From: Acinetobacter oleivorans DR1
Lineage (GTDB): Bacteria; Pseudomonadota; Gammaproteobacteria; Pseudomonadales; Moraxellaceae
Assembly (NCBI RefSeq): GCF_000196795.1
Contig: NC_014259.1
Coordinates: 2,418,001 to 2,482,000 of the forward strand
Direction of reading: 5' to 3'
Length of the DNA stretch: 64,000 bases
Shown: positions 41,716-51,592 of the stretch, in pieces
Position numbering within the stretch: position 1 is the first letter of the stretch
Layout of the letters: each line of letters opens with the position of its first letter
The notes under the pieces: model-generated
What the model saw: only the letters and a program-made list of their open reading frames with translations
Told to the model about the DNA's origin: nothing
Databases searched by the model: none
Program-made: the position numbers and the translations under genes

Positions 41716-42585
41716 CTACAACTGCTGACCATACCAAGGAGAAAACTGTTTTTGTAACCAACGTAAAAACAGCTCAAAACTAACTGCGACAATCGCAATC
41801 ACAATAATGCCCAGAATCACCGTATCGGTAATTAAGAACTGTGCTGCCGATTGCACCATAAAACCAATACCACGGTCCGCTGCAACCAATTCTGCTGCAA
41901 CTAATGTTGACCACCCCACCCCAAGACCAATACGAATACCGGTAATAATATGAGGTAAAGCTGTTGGTAAAATGACATGCCAAAATACTTGTGCCTGACT
42001 TGCCCCTAATGACAATGCCGCACGCTCACGATTCAGCTGATGGCTTAACACACCATGCGCACTACTAATGATGACAGGCGCCAAGATCGAGAAGAAAATC
42101 AAAAGTACTTTTGTGGTTTCGCCAATACCGAACCAAATTACGAGTAAAGGTAAATAAGCTAACGGCGGAATTGGACGTAATAATTCAACCAAAGGATCTA
42201 GAACAGCGCGAACCCATTTGTTCAGGCCCATCCATAAGCCCAGTGGTACACCAATCACCACGGCAGCAATCAAAGCTAAAAATACACGAGAGATACTAGC
42301 GGCCAAGTGTTGCCACAAAGTAGCCTTCATAAAGCCTTCTTGGCTGACCGATATAAATTTTTGCCAAACTGCCTGTGGACTCGGTAAAAACAGTTCAGGT
42401 ACGACATGCAAAGCAGTAATGAGGAACCAGAGTGCAACCACACTTCCCACACTAATTATGCTAACTGCCAAAGTACGATGCTTTTCAAAAAATGACGATA
42501 GAAATGAAGCATTTTCTGTTTGCACATCTGGCTTAAGTTTTAGCCCTGCTTTATCATATTCATAGACGTTATCTTTAGTACTCAT
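41716..42585 (-). CDS. tauC: Taurine ABC transporter permease TauC
   Basis: A 289-residue inner-membrane permease of the SsuC/TauC family with about six hydrophobic segments and the ATPase-docking loop (LSLGASQAQVFWHVILPTALP). It has a long cytoplasmic N-terminus of about 40 residues. The ATG overlaps the tauB stop (ATGA). Together with TauA and TauB it imports taurine or a similar sulfonate. Confidence 0.93.
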   Translation of the reverse strand: MSTKDNVYEYDKAGLKLKPDVQTENASFLSSFFEKHRTLAVSIISVGSVVALWFLITALHVVPELFLPSPQAVWQKFISVSQEGFMKATLWQHLAASISRVFLALIAAVVIGVPLGLWMGLNKWVRAVLDPLVELLRPIPPLAYLPLLVIWFGIGETTKVLLIFFSILAPVIISSAHGVLSHQLNRERAALSLGASQAQVFWHVILPTALPHIITGIRIGLGVGWSTLVAAELVAADRGIGFMVQSAAQFLITDTVILGIIVIAIVAVSFELFLRWLQKQFSPWYGQQL

Positions 42586-43376
42586 GTGGTTAACGCCTCC
42601 TTACCGCTTTGCTTTTGTGCCCTTAAACTTTCAAATAACTGCTCTCTGAGCTGAATAAATTGAGAGTCCGATTTAATTGAACGAATAGACTCGCCCTGAC
42701 GATATCGATTAGCAAAATCGAGATGTAGAGTTTCTACAATTTTGCCTGGATGCGCTGTCATCAGAACTAACTGATTGCTAAGCAATAATGCTTCTTCAAT
42801 GTCATGTGTAATTAAAAAGAAGCTTTTATTTTGTTGAATCCATAAATCGAGCACTAACTGCTGCATGTTTTCACGCGTAAAAGCATCTAATGCCGCAAAA
42901 GGTTCATCTAATAAAATAAACGGCGCGTGGCTAATCAAAGCTCTGGCAATACCAACACGTTGTTTCATACCACCGGAAAGTTCCCAAATATTGGCTTTTT
43001 CAACGTGACTTAAACCCACAATTTTTAAAATTGCGTTCACTTGTGCTTCGATATCTGCGCGCTTTAAACCTTTTAACTGCAAAGCGAAGCCAACATTATC
43101 TGCAACATTCAACCAAGGAAGGAGTGCATGATCCTGAAACACGACAGCGCGGGTTACATCTGGTCCATTTACCACTTCATGATTTACAAGCACATCACCT
43201 GAACTCGGCTTTTGAAACCCTGCCAAGATATTAAGCAAAGTTGTTTTGCCGCAACCTGACTCGCCTAAAATCACGGTTAAAGAACCTTCTTCAATCGTTA
43301 GGTTAATGTCTTGTAAAACTGGCTTTTGCTGTTTAGGAAAAGTCAGATGAATATGTTTGGCTTCTAGTACACTCAT
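42582..43376 (-). CDS. tauB: Taurine ABC transporter ATP-binding protein TauB
   Basis: A 264-residue ABC ATPase. Walker A is GESGCGKTT, the signature is LSGGMKQRVGIARAL, Walker B is FILLDEPFAALD, and the switch histidine is in LITHDIEEALLL. It energises the TauABC sulfonate importer. It starts ten bases after tauA and overlaps tauC, so one transcript is expected. Confidence 0.95.
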   Translation of the reverse strand: MSVLEAKHIHLTFPKQQKPVLQDINLTIEEGSLTVILGESGCGKTTLLNILAGFQKPSSGDVLVNHEVVNGPDVTRAVVFQDHALLPWLNVADNVGFALQLKGLKRADIEAQVNAILKIVGLSHVEKANIWELSGGMKQRVGIARALISHAPFILLDEPFAALDAFTRENMQQLVLDLWIQQNKSFFLITHDIEEALLLSNQLVLMTAHPGKIVETLHLDFANRYRQGESIRSIKSDSQFIQLREQLFESLRAQKQSGKEALTT

Positions 43377-43385
43377 GACAACTCC

Positions 43386-44408
43386 TTAAGGCTGCAAAAA
43401 TGAAGAATTCACATTGCCTTTATAATCGGCTTTCAGTTGATCGACCTTGCCCTGACCTTTTAAAAACTTTGCTGTATCAAAAATATTTTGCGCAAATTCA
43501 CCATCTAACGTTTGTTTTTGCTGAGCGTGGTCTAGATAAATATTTCCACTTAATAAAAGCGGGATATCTTTTGGATCAGAACCTGTAAGCTGCGCAATTT
43601 TCTGCACGTTATCGGCATCTTTAACGTAAGCGGCTGGATCTTGATTATATTTTTCAAGCTGCTCAAGCGTAGTTTTAACAAAAGCTTTTAAGAAATCAGG
43701 ATTTTTCTCTGCAAAATCTTTACGCACAACCCATAAGTCATAAGTTGGAGCGCCCCATTCACCCACTTGTTTTGAGTCGGTTAAAACCGTACCAGATGCT
43801 TTGGCTTTACTTAAAGCTGGTTCCCACACATAGGCAGCATCAATATCACCACGTTCCCAAGCCGCTGAAATTTCAGGTGGACGCAAGTTAATAATTTTTA
43901 CTTTATCTTCTGGAATGTTCCAATGTTTAAGTGCCGACAAAAGGCTGTAATGCGTGGTTGAAACAAACGGTACAGCAATGGTTTTGCCAATTAAATCTTG
44001 AGGAGTTTTAATGCCTGATTTATTACTTACCACTAATGCTTCAGACCCACCAAGTTTTGAAGTAATTAAGAATACTTCAATTGGTAAATCACGGCTTGCC
44101 GCAGCAGCAAGTGGGCTTGAACCAATATTGCCAAGTACGACATCGCCTGAAGCAAGCGCATTTACAACATCTGAACCCGCATCAAATTTTTTCCATTGAA
44201 TGTTACGTTGACTATGTTTTTCATAATCTCCGTTTGCCTGTGCAACTTTGCTTGGGTCAACCCCGGTCTGATAAGCAATCACGACAGGTTTGTTGTCACG
44301 AACTGAAGCACCCGTATTATTATCTTTCTTATTTTGCCATACGATAAATGCAACAATTGCTACAACCACAATTGCCGTAATAATCAACGGTTTGGTCTTT
44401 GTGCTCAT
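43386..44408 (-). CDS. tauA: Taurine-binding protein TauA, apparently membrane-anchored
   Basis: A 340-residue solute-binding protein of the TauA/SsuA family (VIAYQTGVDPSKVAQANGDYE, SGDVVLGNIGSSPLAAAASR, RPPEISAAWERGDIDAAYVW). It captures taurine for TauBC. The N-terminus is a strongly hydrophobic segment (PLIITAIVVVAIVAFIVW) directly followed by NKKDNN, with no clear cleavage site or lipobox cysteine, so it may stay as an anchor. ATG 44408 is preferred; a TTG at 44426 is also in frame. It is the first gene of the operon. Confidence 0.93.
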   Translation of the reverse strand: MSTKTKPLIITAIVVVAIVAFIVWQNKKDNNTGASVRDNKPVVIAYQTGVDPSKVAQANGDYEKHSQRNIQWKKFDAGSDVVNALASGDVVLGNIGSSPLAAAASRDLPIEVFLITSKLGGSEALVVSNKSGIKTPQDLIGKTIAVPFVSTTHYSLLSALKHWNIPEDKVKIINLRPPEISAAWERGDIDAAYVWEPALSKAKASGTVLTDSKQVGEWGAPTYDLWVVRKDFAEKNPDFLKAFVKTTLEQLEKYNQDPAAYVKDADNVQKIAQLTGSDPKDIPLLLSGNIYLDHAQQKQTLDGEFAQNIFDTAKFLKGQGKVDQLKADYKGNVNSSFLQP

Positions 44409-44867
44409 AATTTCATGATCTTTCAATAATATAAGCCCATGGTATGCAGCTGGCTTTATAATGAAAAATAAAAAAATATGAGTTGCTTATCTAATTTTTA
44501 TAAATAACTTTTTTTCATAAGTTTTTATCTTTTGGTAAAAAGAAAATTTTAAGTAATCTTATAGAATAGATACAAAATTAAAATACTTATATATCAATAA
44601 TTAAAAACGTTATTCCCAAATCATATGATGAGAAAAACCTGACACACCTACTCTAATTATTTTATCCTACTCATTTCGTCATTTTTATTTTTTGCTTATC
44701 GCATCCAGAGTTTTGAATCTAATTAATTTTCATTCTTTTATATAAAGTTCAGATTTTATTATCTTTTTATCTTAAAACTTCTGCAAATATTAAGATTTGA
44801 ACAAATCTTTTTCTGGTTTATACATGACGCAAATTTAATTTTTATTTTTAAGAGGAGAAAAATTCTT
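44409..44867. other. Intergenic region between tauA and porin genes
   Basis: About 460 AT-rich bases between divergent genes. The promoters of the tau operon and of the porin must lie here. I could not pick out convincing promoter boxes or a CysB/Cbl-like site by eye. No gene is supported. Confidence 0.5.
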
Positions 44868-46052
44868 TTGTTTAAACATTCTCAATTTTTGAAAAAAACA
44901 TTAATTACAACGTCTTTAATTACATTTAGCCTTTCAAGTCATGCGGCTCTCACCTTTGGTAATGTTGAAGAAGGTCAACTAAAAGTAAGTGGTACTGTTC
45001 GAGCTAAATATGTTTATGATTTTGACTCTGATCCCACTACCAGTAAATTTTCCTTTAATGACGCGGTATTATGGCTAGATTACAACTCCCCGAAATGGAT
45101 TGGCCGCCTAGATTATCGGGTTTATGAATATTACGGGCGTTTAGGCGATGCCAATTGGCTTACCGATGCGTGGTTGGGTTATAAAATTAATGATAACAGT
45201 AAAATTATTGCGGGCTTAAACCCAGTTCCTTTTGGCTTGGGTCGCTTTTGGGGAAATACTTATTATTTAGGCGTTGCCAATAGTGCAGGTTGGGAAGATG
45301 TACATAATCTTGGGGTGAAATATGATTTCAATGATGGAATCAATGAAGCACAACTCGCCTTTTATCCTACCGATGGTGGCACCTATAGAGGTAAAAGCAA
45401 AGACTCGAGTCGATTTAGTATCAACCCTGTCAATGCGGATGACTCTGTACCACAAGGCACCAATACTAAAGAAAAGAACTCGATTGTTGTTCGCGGTGCT
45501 CATACCTTTAAAAATGTCTTAGGCCAAGAAAATTTCTCTACTCAACTGGGTGCCTCTGCATGGTATTCCACTATTGAAAATAAACGTTCAGGGCAAGATG
45601 GCGATCGCCAAGTCTATTCAGTTTTTAGCAATACCAATTATAACCAATGGAATTTACAGCTTTTGGCTGGTTATCAAGACATTGATAATGCCGACACCCA
45701 ATATAAAGATCATCTGACTTTGGGCGGTTTCGATTATTCATTTAACTCGGCAACCAAAGGTCAGATTTATTCAGCCGAACTGAGCTATTTATTTCCTCAG
45801 CAGTTTGGCCCTATTACCTCTGTTCGCCCATACCTAAACTATAGTTCTTATCGAAAAGAGCAAGATGGCTTTAAAGACTCCACCCGTTTTATTCCCGGCA
45901 TTGCCTTTAACTATCAAAAATTGACAGTACAAGCCGAGTTACTCATTGGTAAACATGATCCATATCTAGGAGATAGTGAAGGTCTTGCCGCTGGTGGAAC
46001 CAATGATAAATGGAATAAAAAAGCATTTGTAATTTTTGCTTATTACTTCTAA
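44868..46052 (+). CDS. Outer-membrane porin-like protein
   Basis: A 394-residue protein with a signal peptide (cleavage after LSSHA) and a beta-barrel type pattern of alternating residues, ending in the aromatic terminal KKAFVIFAYYF typical of outer-membrane proteins. The start is TTG at 44868, supported by AGAGGAG about ten bases upstream; no ATG is available before the signal peptide. Its place between the tau operon and other sulfur-linked genes suggests uptake of an organosulfur compound, which is an inference from position. Confidence 0.82.
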   Translation: MFKHSQFLKKTLITTSLITFSLSSHAALTFGNVEEGQLKVSGTVRAKYVYDFDSDPTTSKFSFNDAVLWLDYNSPKWIGRLDYRVYEYYGRLGDANWLTDAWLGYKINDNSKIIAGLNPVPFGLGRFWGNTYYLGVANSAGWEDVHNLGVKYDFNDGINEAQLAFYPTDGGTYRGKSKDSSRFSINPVNADDSVPQGTNTKEKNSIVVRGAHTFKNVLGQENFSTQLGASAWYSTIENKRSGQDGDRQVYSVFSNTNYNQWNLQLLAGYQDIDNADTQYKDHLTLGGFDYSFNSATKGQIYSAELSYLFPQQFGPITSVRPYLNYSSYRKEQDGFKDSTRFIPGIAFNYQKLTVQAELLIGKHDPYLGDSEGLAAGGTNDKWNKKAFVIFAYYF

Positions 46053-46056
46053 CTCC

Positions 46057-46096
46057 AAAAATAAAGGCCAACAGATGTTGGCCTTTATTTTATTTA
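46057..46096. terminator. Bidirectional intrinsic terminator
   Basis: AAAATAAAGGCCAAC and GTTGGCCTTTATTTT form a 15-bp stem with loop AGAT between the porin gene and the converging MFS gene. Confidence 0.92.
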
Positions 46097-46112
46097 GATA
46101 TCTAATTTTACT

Positions 46113-47579
46113 CTAGTCGATTACTGGTGAATTATTGAGAGGAAGTTCTGCTTTATCTTCATCAATCACATCGACATCTTGGGCGGTAGGCTCAAACTTA
46201 ATCAGTAACCCAATCACAATTAAAGGAATAAATGCAAAGATAGAAATAATGAGGTAAACATCAGTTTTATATCCCGCCATCCAGATCGGTAAAACAAACA
46301 AAGCAATTGCTTGAGCAACACCCGTTACCGCACGGTTAAAGCCAACCCCAACGCCACGAATCGAAGCTGGATAAGCCATAGTTGGATAAACCATCATTTG
46401 TGCCCCAGGCCCAAAGCCTTCGGCAAAAAGCCATAAACCTAGCATTCCAATTGCGGTGTAGAGTAGAAAGCTATTACCGGGTTCACCAATTAATGCTAAG
46501 GCAATGAGGGCTATAAACTGGAGTAAAAAGCCTGTAAGCAACACATGACGAGATTTAAATCTGCTAGCAACAAATACGCCTAACAGCCCGCCCGTAAATG
46601 CAAACAATAAATTAAGCCCGAGTGTTGTAGTAATCGTCGTCAAGACATCGGTATGAAAGAAACGCGTTAAAATGGAAGGTAAAAAGAAGGCAATGGTCGT
46701 GTACTGAAATGCCACCGAAATGTGAATCACAATTGCCACAATCGTTCTTGGCAAATAGGTTTTATTAAATAAAACTGCAAAACCCTCGCGCTTTTTCTTT
46801 TCAGCAGTTCTTTCTACTTTTTCAACTGTAGCGACTGCATTAATTGCATAGGATTCTTGTAGAACTTTAGCTGCACCTTTTAAATCGCCTTGGTTTGCAA
46901 GCCAAATGGGTGATTCAGTTAAATATTTACCGCGAATAAAAATAATGAGTAACGCTGGCACTGCTCCAAAAATTAAAGATGCTCGCCATAACCAGTTGCT
47001 ATGCTCAGGGGGTAAAAGAAAATAAAGCGCCAGAACTAGACCAAAACAGACCGAAGAAGCAGCATACCACATTGGGCACCATGCAGCTAAACGCGCTGCC
47101 TTGTTGCTACTACCGTTAAATTTAGAAAACTCAGATAAGTATGACATTGCGACAGGCAAATCAATACCAACACTAATTCCCATAATAAATCGGGCTAAAA
47201 TCAAAACCCAAACATTTGGTGCAAAGCCTGCGACAATTGCCGCAATGACAAACAGCACCATATCCGCCATAAAGACCCGATAACGGCCGATTTTATCTGT
47301 CAGCCAACCACCAATCAGGTTACCAACAATGGTTCCGCAGACAATTGCCGAAGCCACCACACCAGTCATGACAGGGCTTAAAGAAAACTCTGAGATGACT
47401 TGCTCAATACCAAAGGACAACGTTGTTAAATCATAGGCATCAATAAATACCCCAATTAGTGCCAACCAAATAACTTTATTCGATTTACCCTTCCCTGCAA
47501 ATTTTGAAATTAATTGTGAAACATCATCGGGAGATTTAATTTCATAACGATGGTTATGATCGAGTTCTTGTGTGCTCAC
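46113..47579 (-). CDS. MFS transporter
   Basis: A 488-residue major facilitator protein with twelve expected helices. The loop 2-3 signature GGWLTDKIGRYRVF is clear, and GVFIDAYDLTTLSFG in helix 1 is typical of the sugar/aromatic-acid:proton symporter groups. A long soluble N-terminus (about 35 residues) precedes helix 1. The cargo is unknown; location among sulfur genes suggests an organosulfur or related acid. Confidence 0.85.
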   Translation of the reverse strand: MSTQELDHNHRYEIKSPDDVSQLISKFAGKGKSNKVIWLALIGVFIDAYDLTTLSFGIEQVISEFSLSPVMTGVVASAIVCGTIVGNLIGGWLTDKIGRYRVFMADMVLFVIAAIVAGFAPNVWVLILARFIMGISVGIDLPVAMSYLSEFSKFNGSSNKAARLAAWCPMWYAASSVCFGLVLALYFLLPPEHSNWLWRASLIFGAVPALLIIFIRGKYLTESPIWLANQGDLKGAAKVLQESYAINAVATVEKVERTAEKKKREGFAVLFNKTYLPRTIVAIVIHISVAFQYTTIAFFLPSILTRFFHTDVLTTITTTLGLNLLFAFTGGLLGVFVASRFKSRHVLLTGFLLQFIALIALALIGEPGNSFLLYTAIGMLGLWLFAEGFGPGAQMMVYPTMAYPASIRGVGVGFNRAVTGVAQAIALFVLPIWMAGYKTDVYLIISIFAFIPLIVIGLLIKFEPTAQDVDVIDEDKAELPLNNSPVID

Positions 47580-47723
47580 TTAATAATTCCTGAATTTTAA
47601 TAACAGGAACAAAATAATGATTATTCACATAATACAAAAACAAATTAATCTGATGTTTTAATCTAAATTATAGAATTATTTTTTCATTATTAACTCAGCA
47701 GTAAAACCGATATAAAAAGGCAA

Positions 47724-47753
47724 AATAAAAGCTGATATTTAACCAGCTTTTTA
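47724..47753 (-). terminator. Terminator after FMN monooxygenase gene
   Basis: On the minus strand AAAAGCTG and CAGCTTTT pair around a 9-base loop and run into a T-rich stretch, just beyond the stop of the monooxygenase gene. Confidence 0.6.
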
Positions 47754-47773
47754 TTTAAAGACTTCCTAAAACA

Positions 47774-49165
47774 TTAACTCGCCTCAGCAAGTTTTAATTC
47801 CTTTAGATTACGATATTTTGCACCGCGGTGATTTTCAGGCAAATATGGCCCAGCACCAAATAGTTTTTCTCTTAATGTTCCTTGTGCATAAGAGGTTTGA
47901 TATACCCCTCGTTTTTGCAACTCTGGAACAATAAACTCAACCACATCGGCAAAGGTTTGATGAGCCAAAATATAGGCCAAGTTAAAGCCATCAATATCGG
48001 TATCTTCAACCCATTGCTGTAAAGCATCCGAAACTGTTTCTGCCGAACCCACTAACACAGGCCCATTACCACCTAAGCTGTTCCAGTTTGCAATTTCCTC
48101 AATGGTCCAAACACGCTCTGGATCCGCATTTACATAAGAATCTAATAAAGATTGAATCGCGTTGGTTTGAATATATTCAACTTTATCGGTCGGTTGATAT
48201 TGTGAAAAATCAACACCCGACCAGCCAGACAGTAATGTTAACGCCCCATCGTAGCTTCCATAGCTTTGATATTCTTTAAACTTAGCTTGTGCTTTTGCAT
48301 CGGTTTCATCAGTGACAATCGACAAAAGTGCATAAATTTTGACAGAGTACGGGTCGCGACCTTCTTGAGCCAATTTTTGGCGAATGCCTTGTACCACTTT
48401 TTTAGTGGCAATTTTAGACGGCGCTGCTATGAATACACATTCGGCATTTTGACTAGCAAACTTCTGCCCGCGTGATGAAGCCCCCGCTTGGTAGAGTACT
48501 GGTGTTCGCTGCGGTGATGGTTCACAAATATGGATGCCCGGTACAGTAAAGTATTTACCTTCGTGCTGAATTGGATGCACCTTTTTGTGGTCAGCAAAGA
48601 TACCGCTTTCACGGTCACGAAGTACCGAACCTTCTTCCCAAGACCCTTCCCAAAGTTTGTAAAGGACTTCTAAATATTCATCAGCAATATCATAACGATT
48701 GTCATGATTAACCTGAGTTTTTAGACCTAAGTTTTTCGAACCACTTTCCAAATAAGACGTCACGATATTCCAACCAACTCGACCTTTGGTTAAATGATCT
48801 AGCGTGCTAATACGTCTAGCAAAAGGATAAGGATGTTCAAAGGAAATAGAAGTCGTGACACCAAAACCCAAGTGCTTTGTGACTGCTGCCATCGCCGGCA
48901 CAATCTGTAGCGGATCATTGACTGGAACTTGTACCGCGCCTGTTAAGGCATGTTCAGCACTTTGATGATAAACGTCATAAATACCAAGCACATCTGCAAT
49001 AAAAATACCGTCAAAAAAACCACGCTCAAGAATTTGTGCTAAATCTGTCCAATATTCTAAATCTTTATATTCAACAGATCGATCTTGAGGATGTCGCCAT
49101 AATCCAGGAGATTGGTGGGCAATACAATTCATTTCAAAAGCATTAAAACTAATTTTCTTAGTCAT
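47774..49165 (-). CDS. NtaA/SnaA/DszA-family FMN-dependent monooxygenase
   Basis: A 463-residue flavin monooxygenase of the NtaA/DszA group. The long family stretches are seen: RGFFDGIFIADVLGIYDVY, FGVTTSISFEHPYPFARR, LTKGRVGWNIVTSYL, NHDNRYDIADEYLEV and SPQRTPVLYQAGASSRGQKF. These enzymes use FMNH2 from a separate reductase to oxidise substrates such as sulfones or aminocarboxylates. With tauABCD and an SfnB/DszC-like gene next to it, a role in organosulfur use is likely (inference). No reductase gene is in the window. Confidence 0.9.
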   Translation of the reverse strand: MTKKISFNAFEMNCIAHQSPGLWRHPQDRSVEYKDLEYWTDLAQILERGFFDGIFIADVLGIYDVYHQSAEHALTGAVQVPVNDPLQIVPAMAAVTKHLGFGVTTSISFEHPYPFARRISTLDHLTKGRVGWNIVTSYLESGSKNLGLKTQVNHDNRYDIADEYLEVLYKLWEGSWEEGSVLRDRESGIFADHKKVHPIQHEGKYFTVPGIHICEPSPQRTPVLYQAGASSRGQKFASQNAECVFIAAPSKIATKKVVQGIRQKLAQEGRDPYSVKIYALLSIVTDETDAKAQAKFKEYQSYGSYDGALTLLSGWSGVDFSQYQPTDKVEYIQTNAIQSLLDSYVNADPERVWTIEEIANWNSLGGNGPVLVGSAETVSDALQQWVEDTDIDGFNLAYILAHQTFADVVEFIVPELQKRGVYQTSYAQGTLREKLFGAGPYLPENHRGAKYRNLKELKLAEAS

Positions 49166-49299
49166 AAAATATCAGCCAGCATTTTATTTAATTTTTATAC
49201 TAAAGCAATTTTTATGTTTTCTTTATAATATATACCCCAAACAAAATATGATTTTATTCTAATAGTTTTTTATAATTTATTTTAAAAAATATAAATAAC

Positions 49300-49327
49300 A
49301 TTAAGCCGCTAAAAATAGCAGCTTAAT
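49300..49327 (-). terminator. Possible terminator after SfnB/DszC-like gene
   Basis: ATTAAGC and GCTTAAT form arms with a further GCT/AGC pair inside and lie just past the stop at 49343. Downstream on the minus strand the sequence is T-rich. Moderate support only. Confidence 0.4.
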
Positions 49328-49342
49328 ATCTAAAACTATAAT

Positions 49343-50638
49343 TTATTGTTTATCAACATTCCCTATTCGCCATTGATACGGTGGTAATGTGCCGTTTACA
49401 CTAAAATCACCGATAATTCGATTTTTAAATACTCTCGGATTATGTGAAGATAAAGTTCTTACATTACGCCAGTATCGATCTAGGCCTAAATCTTTGTCTG
49501 TTGCAGAAGCACCTAAAGCATCAAATAAAATCGTAGAAGCATTTAAAATTAGATCGGTAATGACCGTTTGAGACTGCGCACTTTCAAGTTCGGCAAGCGC
49601 ATTTTGCTCCTCTTCAAGTTGCTCATTATTTTGAAATGCAGCTAAGTAAGCACGTTGTAAGCTTTGTGCAACTTTTTCAACAATCGCTCCTGCACTGTAA
49701 GCTGCACCACGAATTTGTCCCACGACTTGTAAAATTTGCGGATCCTGTTTTACAAATTGGGCATTCGCATGCGTGTAGTTTCGGGTACGTTTAGCAACAG
49801 CTTGAGAAACATCATAGGTTGCAGCACGTCCTAGACCTGTAATGATTGCCAGTTGAACCAGTTGATAGTAAGCCGCTGAATATTTAAAACGATCATCATC
49901 AGGTAAAATTTCAGTTTCATCGACCAATACATCATGGAAATATGCTGTACCACTCGCGGTGAGTTGCTGACCAAAGCCATTCCAGTCATCAACAATTTCA
50001 ACACCTTCATCTTCACGGCGAACAACGACTGAGCCAGATTCACCCTTTAAATCTGTTACACCAACGTCCACCCAATCGGCATATAGACTCCCTGTGGTGT
50101 AATATTTTTTCCCTTTAACGCGAATTTTTCCTTCACCGTCTCGATATAAATGAGTTTCGAACTGATCAATTGATTCTTTCCCACCTTCAGACCATGCACT
50201 ACCGACAGTTTCCCCGTTGGCAATTCGGCTCAGCCAACGCTGTTGAAACGCTTTGTCTTTACTTACTAAGACATCTTCAGTGAAACCAAAATGCACACGT
50301 AAAGCTTGCGGTAAGTTTGAATCGGCTTCTGCAAGTTCAATGAGTAATGCAAATAATTCAGGAATAGTTGCATCAAAGCCACCATGATCTTTTGGAAGTC
50401 TTAAGCGCGTAAAGCCAATATCTTTGAGCCACTGAAGTTGTTCATAAGGCAAAATATGCTGCTGTTCGCGGATTAAAGCCCCTTCTTTAATACGGGCAAA
50501 AGTCGGTCTGAAATTTTTTGCCAATTCATCATAACGTTCTGAAGGCCCTTCACCCCACACGCGAGAAATGATTGAAGCCTGACTAAGTGCTGCATGCGTT
50601 AGTGAACCGAGATGATGCTCAAAATTTAAATTTGTCAT
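49343..50638 (-). CDS. Acyl-CoA-dehydrogenase-like monooxygenase (SfnB/DszC type)
   Basis: A 431-residue flavoprotein of the acyl-CoA dehydrogenase fold. It resembles sulfur-acquisition proteins SfnB and DszC rather than true dehydrogenases: QWLKDIGFTRLRLPKDHGG, ADSNLPQALRVHFGF, GSAWSEGG, KVKGKKYYTTG-like VKGKKYYTTGSLYADW, and LDRYWRNVRTLSSHNP. Such proteins oxygenate or desulfurise organosulfur compounds with reduced flavin. It lies upstream of the NtaA-type gene on the same strand, 177 bases apart. Confidence 0.87.
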   Translation of the reverse strand: MTNLNFEHHLGSLTHAALSQASIISRVWGEGPSERYDELAKNFRPTFARIKEGALIREQQHILPYEQLQWLKDIGFTRLRLPKDHGGFDATIPELFALLIELAEADSNLPQALRVHFGFTEDVLVSKDKAFQQRWLSRIANGETVGSAWSEGGKESIDQFETHLYRDGEGKIRVKGKKYYTTGSLYADWVDVGVTDLKGESGSVVVRREDEGVEIVDDWNGFGQQLTASGTAYFHDVLVDETEILPDDDRFKYSAAYYQLVQLAIITGLGRAATYDVSQAVAKRTRNYTHANAQFVKQDPQILQVVGQIRGAAYSAGAIVEKVAQSLQRAYLAAFQNNEQLEEEQNALAELESAQSQTVITDLILNASTILFDALGASATDKDLGLDRYWRNVRTLSSHNPRVFKNRIIGDFSVNGTLPPYQWRIGNVDKQ

Positions 50639-50773
50639 GTAAGTAAAACCAATATTGCTTTGCTTTTACCATAAAATATTTATTTCACATGAAAACGATT
50701 ATTTTTTTATAACTGTATTCATTCTTTATATAAGCCCCCCAAGCACAAACATAAAAAGCTCATCTCCCAAGCC

Positions 50774-51592
50774 CTAAGATAGTTCTTTTTGTCTAATGCT
50801 CTGCTGGCTTTGTAGAAGTGTTTGGATATATTCTGAATAGACAGATAACTTTTCGAAAATATGCTCTGAATAGAACATATCATCAATTAAATGTGTCATT
50901 TGCCCAGCAGTAAAGGTGTCGCATAAACCAACCAGCGCTGCGTTCATTTGAGCAAACTTCGCGCATAATTTTACATAAGTTTCATCTTTATTTTTGAATA
51001 ATAATTTCCGCATTTCTAAGCCATTAAGGTTTTTTAAGTCATCATCTTTTGTGGTTTTAATCCAATAAATTTTGACCTTTAAAAATTGTTCTAGTGTTTT
51101 TAAATGCTCGACATCTACCTCTAAACTCGTAATTAAAAAAACGGTAGAGAGATCACTTCGGCACAGTGCCTTGATTAAGCTTAAATAAATAAACTCAACC
51201 TCATTAAGCTCTGCAAATTCCAAATCTATATAAATTTTTAGACTTTCTAAAACATCATCTACTTTGAATAAGGCTTTTTTTTCAGCTTGGTAATATTTAT
51301 TAAGAATTGAAAGCACAGGTACAGTTGCAGGCGTTGTATAAATAGCGGCCTTATTTAAGTTAGCAAAAATAAATGGTGAAAATAGATAAGCCACACTACT
51401 TTGATGTGCCTCAATATGAGATTGAATTAAATATACTGTTTCAGATTTAGAAAAGTCTCTGAGTACTTTCGCTCTTAATAAAGTAGCTTCAAAATTAACG
51501 TAGGTTTGCTCTAATTGAGCCAATATAGATACAGGAATAGGCTGATTTTTAATGATTTTATGCAGGACATTGAGTTGAGAAGTAATAAACAT
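50774..51592 (-). CDS. Unrecognised 272-residue protein
   Basis: I do not recognise this protein. It is 272 residues, probably soluble and mostly helical with no signal peptide or clear membrane segment. Three cysteines fall in the sequence (KALCRSDL, VKLCAKFAQ, VGLCDTF). Stretches such as VYLIQSHIEAHQSSVAYLFSPFIFANLNKAAIY could suggest a regulatory or partner protein. Base composition looks similar to neighbours. It stands alone, 135 bases upstream of the SfnB/DszC-like gene on the same strand and divergent from cydA. Confidence 0.7.
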   Translation of the reverse strand: MFITSQLNVLHKIIKNQPIPVSILAQLEQTYVNFEATLLRAKVLRDFSKSETVYLIQSHIEAHQSSVAYLFSPFIFANLNKAAIYTTPATVPVLSILNKYYQAEKKALFKVDDVLESLKIYIDLEFAELNEVEFIYLSLIKALCRSDLSTVFLITSLEVDVEHLKTLEQFLKVKIYWIKTTKDDDLKNLNGLEMRKLLFKNKDETYVKLCAKFAQMNAALVGLCDTFTAGQMTHLIDDMFYSEHIFEKLSVYSEYIQTLLQSQQSIRQKELS

